Origin: Gossypium raimondii
Taxonomy: Eukaryota; Streptophyta; Magnoliopsida; Malvales; Malvaceae
NCBI RefSeq assembly: GCF_025698545.1
Contig: NC_068576.1
Coordinates: 1,557,501-1,621,500 of the forward strand
DNA length: 64,000 nucleotides
Direction: 5' to 3'
The notes under the pieces: model-generated
Seen by the model: only the letters and a program-made list of their open reading frames with translations
Databases searched by the model: none
What the model was told of the DNA's origin: nothing
Part shown: positions 51,480 to 64,000 of the stretch, piece by piece
Layout: every line of letters begins with the position of its first letter
How positions within the stretch are numbered: position 1 is the stretch's first letter
Position numbers and translations under genes: made by a program

Positions 51480-52275
51480 ATTGGCACGGTGAGCATAGAC
51501 CAAACATAGCTCATTCCACCATTGGTGTACCCACAAATGTAGAAAAAAAAAGAGCAAGATCAACAACAAACTCAAACCTAGTCATAGACAACCCAAAACA
51601 AACCTCAAAGCAATGTCAGACAGCAATATACTCAACCGCAATCGCAACTGAGTCGTCATTATAACCCTTACGGTGTGTATAGCCTTCACTGTCCTTATTA
51701 TAGGGATTATCCCAAATATCCTTCTCCAAGATATTATGGTCAGTGCCATCAAACTCAACCTTTAATGTACCAAGGTAATACCAGTGCTCTCCGAGGTGAA
51801 CTTCCCAAAACCCTTATTGTAGCTCGCAACAATTCACTAATATGCAAGAGAGAACGAGAATGTTGGAAGAACAACTTTCTACAGAACAAAGATTATACTT
51901 ACAGTAGAAAGAGCGCCAATAAGAAATTAAATAGAGAAATAAAAAATCATAGAAGAGTTGAGAGCGAGTAGAGACCCTCAATAGTAGAAACCTCTACTCG
52001 ATGTCCAATAGGAAGAGACAACTTAGTCTTTTCTCAATAGACGCCGTAATCAATAGCCTAGTGTAAATCTAACAAATCCCTCGTATCAACCATAGTAACA
52101 TAATCCGTAAAGATAGGAAAATTTGTTTGAAGACTAGATGCAAGCACTAAGAAAAAAAATGCAAGAGTTTCGCAATGCAATGCCTATCAAATTCCCTTTG
52201 CATTGTTCCAATGAGTCTCTAGCGTCGAAGGTAGTGGCTTATTACATGTCTTCGACATTTAAGCTGCTTAAGGAG
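51480..52275 (+). other. Possible internal sequence of the LTR element at 51133
   Basis: Non-coding or decayed leader/gag-like sequence following the putative primer-binding site. A 98-codon frame (51675-51971) shows no recognised domain. Confidence 0.35.
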
Positions 52276-53555
52276 TAGAGTTAACAAAATAGGCCCGAGC
52301 CTAAAAGCCTACCTGTGTTGATCTGAGCTCATAGTGATCCGAGTCCAAAAAAGCCCGAACTCATAAAAGATCCAAGCCCGAGAAAATTTGAGCCCGACAA
52401 AACCTGAGCCTGAGAAAACCTGAGCCCATAACAAACTCGAGCCTGAGATCGATCTGGCCCAAGCTTGAAATAAATCCGACTAAAACCTTGAATTTATAAC
52501 TAAACAATCATAATAGACATTAATAATTAATATACTTTTATGATATTAATAATAATATAAATAAATAAAAATTCTTTATTTTTTAAAAATTTATTCATAA
52601 GCATAGCATATTTATATTAAAATTTTATTAATAGGAAAAGTAATTAATAATAATTTTTTGTTAAATTATAAAGTGATATAAATTTTAAAAATATTAATTT
52701 AATATAAAATATTTTGATAAATATATAATAATTATTAAAATCTATGAAATTAAAATTTAATGATAATATAATATATTATATAATTATTATCAAAACCTAA
52801 ACCAATTACCTAACGACCTTAAACCGATACACTAAATTAGTATATTATTAATACATAAAATAATATTATAATATATAACTATTACTAAAAATATTAATAC
52901 ATATATAATTATTATAATATAGATTATAATAAAAAGATATAGTTTTACATGATATTATGATGCTTAATTGTCGATGCATATATATAAATTATTAATATAT
53001 TATACGATATGATATAACATTATATAATATAGTAAGAGGGCTAACTTTCAAATATACGAAATGTATAGAGACTTAAAACATGTTTCAACAAAAATAATAA
53101 TATATAATAAGTAAAATAGAATGTATTATTATTATATATAATAATTATTATTATAATATATATTATAATAAAAGATATAGTATTACATGATAACATAATG
53201 TTTAACCATTGATGCATATATAAAACTATAAATATAGTATATACTATATGATATAACATTATGTAATATAATAGGAGGGCTGCTTTTAAATGTACGAAAA
53301 GTATAAAGTCTTAAAGCGTATTTCAACCAAGATAATAATAAACAATAATATATTATAATAATTAATATATAATGTACTACTATCATATTATAGAATATAA
53401 TAAAAGATATATAGTATTACATTATATTACAATGTTTAATCATTGATGCATATACATAAACTATTAACATAGTATATACTACATGATATGATATAACATT
53501 ATATAATCTAAGTCTGAAGCAAACCCAATCTGAATCCACCCGTCTACCAACTCTA
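52276..53555. mobile_element. Putative hAT-like AT-rich element with internal ~236-bp repeats
   Basis: The left end TAGAGTTAAC and right end (inverse TAGAGTTGGT) share TAGAGTT. Flanks TTAAGGAG and CGAAGGAG match at 6 of 8 positions, suggesting a decayed 8-bp duplication. 52285-52500 repeats GAGCCCGA/GAGCCTGAG words. At about 52931, 53170 and 53402 a ~235-bp unit starts AAAAGATATA, contains GTTTAAYCATTGATGCATAT-like text and ends GATATAACATTATRTAAT. There is no ORF beyond low-complexity frames. Confidence 0.45.
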
Positions 53556-55323
53556 CGAAGGAGATTTATAAAATGACTAAGGGGACCTCAAAGATAATTT
53601 GTGGCACTGTAATAATCATATGAATTTTTGGGAGCTTGAGATGCAATTAAATGTCAAGCATTTTCAATGACTTTGTAATACTACAATTTGGTATTTGTAT
53701 TTATACACATAAATTTCGAATCAAAAATTGATTTAAAAATTTGGAGTCAAATTTTATTAATAATTTTAAAAAGAAAGTTACAATCTCTAAAAAATTCTTA
53801 AATACAAAGAAATCCTCCTTTGATTCTTTTCTTTAGTTGAGCTTTGGTTCAAGGGTCGTCTGACTTGATATTGGATGAATGTGAATTGCTTCAAAGGTCG
53901 TGTTGGCTTTCTTCAAAATGAGTATGCAGTTCATTAGAATTTCTTCAAGTTCTTCAATTTTTGCAGAGATCTTCTAGGCTTCTTGAACTTGTGAAGGTGT
54001 AGAATGGTATTTTTAAATATTTTGGTTATTGGTGAAGAATTATACCACTTGATTTTTTACAAAAATTTATAACTATTCAAACAATATTATTTAAATAGTT
54101 ATAATATTATTATTTAGATGAAGAGACATGAAAATGAGATTTCATTTAGAAATTATATCAACAAGTTCTAAAATTCTATCTTTGTTCCATCTTCTAATAT
54201 TATTAGATTGTTCTATAAAAAAATCATTGTAGAATTTCTTTATAAAAATTGATTTTCTTGTTATACATTATTATTTTCGTCAGTACAACCACAAATAGTC
54301 ATTGGCTTCATTGTATTATTAAGATAGTGGCTTGATACACGCCTTGGAGCCTTGTTCTTATTTCTTCGTTTTCTGTTCGAGTTGTTCGTGTTCCATTCGT
54401 GTGTTTAAGATTTTCCTCACCGAAATTTTGTACTAACAGTAAGTTGCCTTTAAATTTGTAATGTTCCTTTGGAAGCTAAGCGCAAATTGTGTCCTTTGCA
54501 AGTAAGAATTTGGCTAAAGTATCTTAACAAGTGATATGAGTTGTTTCCCTGTGTTGAAATGAATATTAGACCCTGGATCACCTGTTTATCATATGTTCCT
54601 TTGCTAGAGTAGTTTGTTTTGTATCTAATATTGGATCACCTAAATGTAGGAAGGATATTGATTCTTCTGGGGGCAGAGCAGGCCTGACTTGAAATCTATT
54701 TCTAACTAGAGTTTTGATGGCCTGAAATAAAGGATATGGAGAGGCTTCCAGTGTTCTCAATAGAGAGGATATCTGTCTCACAGGCATAGCTGCTGCTTAG
54801 AAACGAAAAACCATCGTGGCAAAACTTCATCTGCTACGCCAAATACCTATCAAAGCTTATTTATGGGATGGGACTAAATGTAACGTCTCTGATAAGATGA
54901 TTTCCAGGGCAACGACCCTTGCTTCACTAGCTCCATAAACCGTTGGATTCTGACATTAGTAGATTGTCGAAATGGTGGCTGTCAGGAACCTCGAATCTCA
55001 ACACAAAAGGGAAGGGGGGATAGTGATTTGCATTCGGTAAGATTTGAAGAAAGAAGTGCAGTAATCTATTCTATATGCTGTAGTTTAGAAACATGGCTTT
55101 TGCACTGTTTCTTAAGAATAATACTCACATATGCTACATTTTTAAGCTAATGCCTTTGTATAGACGATTGGATTCAGCAGAAAATACAGGAGAACTGGTA
55201 GAGCAGAGAAAAGGGAGAGAGGGGGAAGGGGGGGGGGGGGAAGAATCGACCCAAAAGCCAATTCTTTTTCAACCTGAGGATGAAATGAAATGTGAGAGAA
55301 GTATACAGCTAGAACTGACCAAA
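53556..55323. other. 3' flank of the GLR3 gene and intergenic
   Basis: The right part is likely the 3' UTR of the glutamate-receptor gene and includes a run of 13 G at 55228-55240. A 69-codon minus-strand frame (54787-54578) has balanced composition but no recognised domain; it may be a UTR frame or a scrap of another exon. Confidence 0.45.
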
Positions 55324-59458
<4,135 letters not shown>

Positions 59459-61450
59459 GGTGGCAATGAATGACAAGACTAACCACTCACCATATATTTT
59501 CTAGCATCAAATACAAAATGAATCAATGAAATACTCAAATTTGCCTACTAATTGACAGTCAAATTGAACCAATACTAGAATATGATTAACGGACTAACAA
59601 TGATCATCCAAAAGTTCACCAGAAAATTACTATCCACAGGGAGTAAAGAGAATCATTCAGTTCCAAGGCAAGTAACGACAAGAAGAAGAAGAAAAAGAAC
59701 CAACCCCAACGGGCTAAGAAACCAAAATTCAATTTAAAGATGTTAGTTTATGAAAGAAAGTGTCAAAAAAGAACAAGCCAAACCCATTTGAAGTTCTGGC
59801 ATGGAGAACTAAAGACTATAAAAAGCAACAAGCACAACAAGAAAGCATGAAACTTCGTACTTTAGCGACAGCAAACTGAATAAAGCAATAAATACCCACA
59901 TTAGCAGCAACCAAAGCGGCAAAAGTAAAAGTTCAGGAGGTTTCTGGAAATTCACGAGGGAACCAATACCCACCAGTTACCACAAGCTCGAAGCAAAGAC
60001 ATATGGAGGTCGAATTCAGAAGAAGAGGCTGTAAACAGACTACCACCAGTCTTCCTAAATGGATAAGCAAGAACCCTTAATATACACAGAGCTCATAATA
60101 GACATGCCAATGGAAACAGTAAGTGGAACAGCAAAATGGGACAGAGAATCGTTATTGTCCACAAAGTAAAAAAAAAACGCTCTGGGGGGTAAGGTGCTTG
60201 TCACTGAAAAGAAAAATAACCCATTATTTTATATGAACACCAATACTTAAAGATAATACTTAAAGATAGAGAAAAGGAAAAAGTTGGCTTTTATGCTGGG
60301 TTCCGAGAGTGGAGTTGACTCACCGAGTGTGTCTCTCTTTCTCCGTTAGCTGTCGCGTGTTAGTACGTGAAGGGACTGTCCAAATGAAGACAACAAATAA
60401 TTAACTAATATTACAAAGTAGAGTTTTTATCGTGGAGAAACACCTTTAAGCAAAGAATATAAACCATCAAAGATCTATAGTTAGTGACCCCCTGGGGATT
60501 GAAAACAACGGCAGTGGCCATAAAATTGTGAAAGTGACAGGAAGCCACTCGTATGGATTTTCTAAGCTTAAACCAAAATGGGGTTAATGGGATTTCTAAG
60601 GTTTTTAAGTCTTAATTATGATTCATTGATTAAAATCAAAGTAATGATAGAAGTGTAGAAAGAGGTTTCAAAAAGGTATTTTTCTAAGTTGAAAGGGGCA
60701 AGAAGAATGCTTAGAATTTTAGGAAGCAGTACAAGTGACATTTGGCCTTATGATTTCCCAATTTTGTCAGTATTTTATTAGAGCATAAAATTCTTATGGT
60801 ATAATGGTAGGTCCTCTTTGCCATGCGACTTTAGCTAATTGAAAATGGAAGGAAATTAGTCAACTGGTGGTGGTTTTAGGGAAGAGTTCTGCCCCCACAC
60901 TGGTTAAAGAAATTGAGCACTTTTTTGGATTGAGATTTTGTTTTCAGAATGCACTAACAGCTAAATCACGCAACATGTTGTTTGGCTTCCTATACCACAA
61001 ATTTAACTGTAAAAAACGTGTACAAAACTTAACAAAATTTGATAGGGTGAGTGTTGAGTATCAACTCGTATAAACAACGAGATAATAAAAATGATGAAGA
61101 ATGAATACAAATATTTTATGTAAAAAATCCATCGAAGAGGATAAAACACTATGGCAAAGGAGGTTTTGATTTTCCACTAATGAGTAAACAAACAAGAGTA
61201 TAATATGGAGAAAATAAACTTAAATGTACTAAACGTACAAATTCATCCCCTGAAAACAAAACTCTAACTCTCATGGAGTTCTCTCAAAAGGGATACAAAA
61301 TTATCTCCATAGTTACCACGAAAACTCTCACCAAAATAAATAAAAACAAAAGGCTAAATTCTTATCATCTTTTTGGTTTACTTCTTCAACAACCGAGTGT
61401 CCATGGAAACATGAAGCTAAGTTTCGGTCATGGTGAAATTTCATGCATGG
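59459..61450. other. GLR3 upstream region and intergenic
   Basis: The first ~700 bp are likely 5' UTR (perhaps spliced) and promoter of the channel gene. Beyond, 60867-61073 and 61273-61518 hold frames without recognised domains. Confidence 0.45.
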
Positions 61451-61825
61451 TATGTGATTTTGGCCCCGTTTTTAATAATTTTTATGTTTTGGAGATCGTT
61501 ACAACTATGTCCAACTAACCCGTACCTTCGATTTTGAAACTGTCAAAGAATTTGAATGTTGCCATCAATGAACCTTGTGATGTTAGATGTTAAATGGTGA
61601 ATTTAAAATATTATTTTTTTATTTAAAAGTATTTTATTATGTGATTTTGGCCCCGTTTTTAATAATTTTTATGTTTTGGAGATCGTTACAACTAGGTCCA
61701 GCTAGCTCGTACCTTCGCTTTTGAAACTGTTAAAGAATTTGAATGTTGCCATCAGTGAACCTTGTGATTTTAGATGTTAAATGATGAATTTAAAATATTA
61801 TTTTTTATTTAAATGTATTTTATTA
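61451..61825. repeat. 187-bp tandem duplication
   Basis: The unit starting TATGTGATTTTGGCCCCG at 61451 recurs at 61638 with about 93-95% visual identity (GAGATCGTTACAACTA, GAATTTGAATGTTGCCATCA and TTAAAATATTATTTTT all repeat in order). A third start (AAGTGATTTTTGATAATTTT) follows near 61826 but breaks off. Confidence 0.85.
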
Positions 61826-62260
61826 AGTGATTTTTGATAATTTTTTTGATTACGGACTAAACTATTAAAATAGTAAAAATACAAGGATTTGATGTGAAAT
61901 TATTTCATGAATCAGCTGTTTTGGATGCCATAAGTATTCATCTAGGCTCAATTTTGGGTAAAAATGGTTAATTTGCATGTTTTAGGCTCAGAGACTAAAT
62001 TGAATAAAAGTAAAACTTTAGGGTAATTTTGTAAAAATATCAAAATGAATAAATTGCATAAATTAAATTGTTTTACTGTCTAAATTAATAAAAAATTAAT
62101 AAATTGAATGAAATTATTAATTTAGATCAAGATCGGATGGAAAATCTAGGAGAATAAAAAATTACCGAAATGCCCTTGTACTTTGACATTTCTACAATTT
62201 AGCCAGGTAAGTTCGTAAGTTAAAATTTAACATTTATATAAATTTTTGATTGGTATTACA

Positions 62261-62296
<36 letters not shown>

Positions 62297-64000
62297 CATT
62301 GTTGGAAATGAATCATTATTTGAGTTATAATATTGATTTGATGTTCTATTTGAATTGAACGCGGGATAGAGTACAATCATGTTTTGGTGTATTACGAGAG
62401 TTTGGAGTGGAGATGGTATTGGAGGCAGATATATATATTACCCAAGTAAACCGAGGTTACGCATTTGTTGCGAACTCTTGCGTTATACTTTCTGTTTGGC
62501 ATGTTTCGGGTGGATCAACTCTTATGAGCTTCTGTTTCGTGTGTTCAGTCTATCTGACGATGTACTCTTATCCGTAAGTCGTTCTTCGAATGAAAAATCT
62601 CGATAAGATAATTTGTTTAATGAATTTGAAAGATTTTTTATTTATTAAATATTAATCTGAACATAAATAAATTCATCAGTTGAGATTATGGATGATGCTT
62701 AGGTTTGTGCTAAGCTTATGGTTGCAATATGGCGTGTTTAATATTAATGGTATACATTGAAATGGTAAGTAGCAAATGGAAATATGCTTATGTTCATGAA
62801 AAGGGTGGTAAGATTCAAAGGTGTATTTTCTTATAAAATGGTTTATCATGTGATTGACCCCAAATGAGTTATATACATAAATGCACTAACTTGTGTATTG
62901 ATGATGGTGATTAGACTTATGCCAAGCTTGAGATTATGATTGATGTTTATGCTTATATTTGGTATTATACAAATGAAACGGGTAAGAAAAGGTAATGAAA
63001 CGGTAAGTTCATTATTCAAATTGATATGTTGAAAAAGGATTGATGAGTTGAATAGTGTATTTATATATATGAGAAATTACGTATGTTATGGATGAATTTA
63101 CATATGAGGTGAATAAATATACTAACTAGTAAACTGATGTTGTTATTTAAGTTTATGCTTAGTAAATGAAATGAAAAGTAAGTAAAGGAAGTAATTCATA
63201 GTTTTATGAAAAAGTTAATGATGGTGTATAATGATTTATAAAATCCTATAATGTTAGGAATGATAAATATATATATATATATATATATATGATGTTGATA
63301 GATTTACTCATTTATGAGTTGATGGTTATGTAGTTGATAAATCTTGAGGCATTGATATAGGTTTATATTTAATCTATAAAGTTCATTGTTGAAATGGAAT
63401 ATTATGTTTAAAGTTTATACGAACTTACTAAGAATTCATTACTTATGTAGTTATTTTCCTTTACTTTACAGATTATTGGAAGCTCGATCTAGTTGGAAGC
63501 TAGTTGAAGATTCATCACACTATCCAGCGATTATATCGGTAGATTTGGTATCTTGATCAAGGTTATAATGCATGTATAGGTGGACTTGTGTTTGATGAAC
63601 TAGTTGTTATGTTTGGCTTGTAAATATGGTAATATGGTTGGTGTGTTTTTGGCATTTGATGTCTTGATGATTTGTGTTTTTATGGTCAAATTGATGCATG
63701 TTTTGAAATGAATAAAATTGGTTTATGTTAATGTATCTTTAAATGGCCAAAATGTTATGTGATAAGTTGATCTCAACATGGTCAAGATATAGTTTACTTT
63801 GGAAAGGTTTTGAACTAGATGTGCATGATGTAAATATGGTATATAAATGTCGGTTATTTAGTACTATTTGGAAATGGTTGGTTTACATCATTTAGGTGGT
63901 TATGATGCATTAGAGGAATAGTTCAAATGGTAAGGTTATTTTGATATGGTATGAATCTATTATGGTATGGTTGATATGTATCAATTGTGATAAGTTTTGG
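61826..64000. other. Intergenic, probably LTR-derived repeat
   Basis: No gene. Phrases such as GATCAAGATCGGATGGAAAA and AAATGCCCTTGTACTTTGACA, and a later ATTGGAAGCTCGATCTAG block near 63475, match what I remember of cotton gypsy LTRs. (TA)n runs lie at about 62263-62294 and 63267-63290. LTR ends were not found, and the sequence runs off the right edge. Confidence 0.4.

Noticed and set aside
54578-54787. 69-codon minus-strand ORF downstream of GLR3
   Set aside because: Balanced composition but no family recognised, and no exon signals linking it to the channel gene; may be 3' UTR.

Overview
This is a gene-poor stretch of a plant nuclear genome. The six host loci have introns or plant-specific families (glutamate-receptor-like channel, calcium-dependent protein kinase, xylem-type papain protease, GH28 polygalacturonase, mitochondrial phosphate carrier, small plant-specific protein). 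Spaces between them are AT-rich and full of LTR retrotransposon and MITE-like sequence. The retroelement proteins and repeat families resemble what I remember from cotton (Gossypium, Malvaceae); no search was run, so the genus is inference.

Layout. 1-15657 is most of one Ty3/gypsy element of the Ogre/Tat type on the minus strand: a 5' LTR (about 13301-15657), primer-binding site, leader, extra ORF1, gag-protease, a predicted spliced intron, RT-RNaseH-archaeal-type RNaseH-integrase, then a 3' UTR with about two dozen 72-79 bp tandem repeats. Its 3' LTR lies off the left edge. It abuts a broken Ty1/copia gag region (15658-17049), probably a nested insertion. 18463-20164 (+) is a polygalacturonase with a one-base deletion, convergent with an XCP-type cysteine protease (21794-20544, -). 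22000-32600 has no intact gene, only foldback/MITE-like elements, a copia RT/RNaseH remnant and degenerate tandem repeats. 32640-33113 (+) is a small conserved protein of unknown function. 33700-40640 holds an intact-ended hAT-like MITE with an 8-bp target duplication, a CACTA-like end with GCGGCG repeats, a direct-repeat-flanked insert and a dead hAT transposase. 43713-40944 (-) is a CDPK (CPK5/6/26 type, 7 exons, 560 aa). 50570-47891 (-) is a mitochondrial phosphate carrier (PHT3;3 type, 6 exons, 308 aa). 59458-55324 (-) is a GLR3-clade glutamate-receptor-like channel (6 exons, 925 aa). The right edge (61450-64000) is a tandem duplication plus LTR-like repeat.

The host genes form no operon or pathway cluster. 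PG and XCP both relate to cell wall or vascular differentiation, and CDPK and GLR3 both to calcium signalling, but proximity here is probably incidental. Exon boundaries were worked out by hand from GT/AG sites, reading phase and family alignment from memory. They close in phase for every multi-exon gene except the polygalacturonase, where exactly one base is missing. I found no new molecular system. The most interesting items are the retroelement's hairpin-bearing 3' UTR satellite, its in-phase intron, the polygalacturonase frameshift and the Gly-to-Arg change beside the catalytic Cys of the protease.
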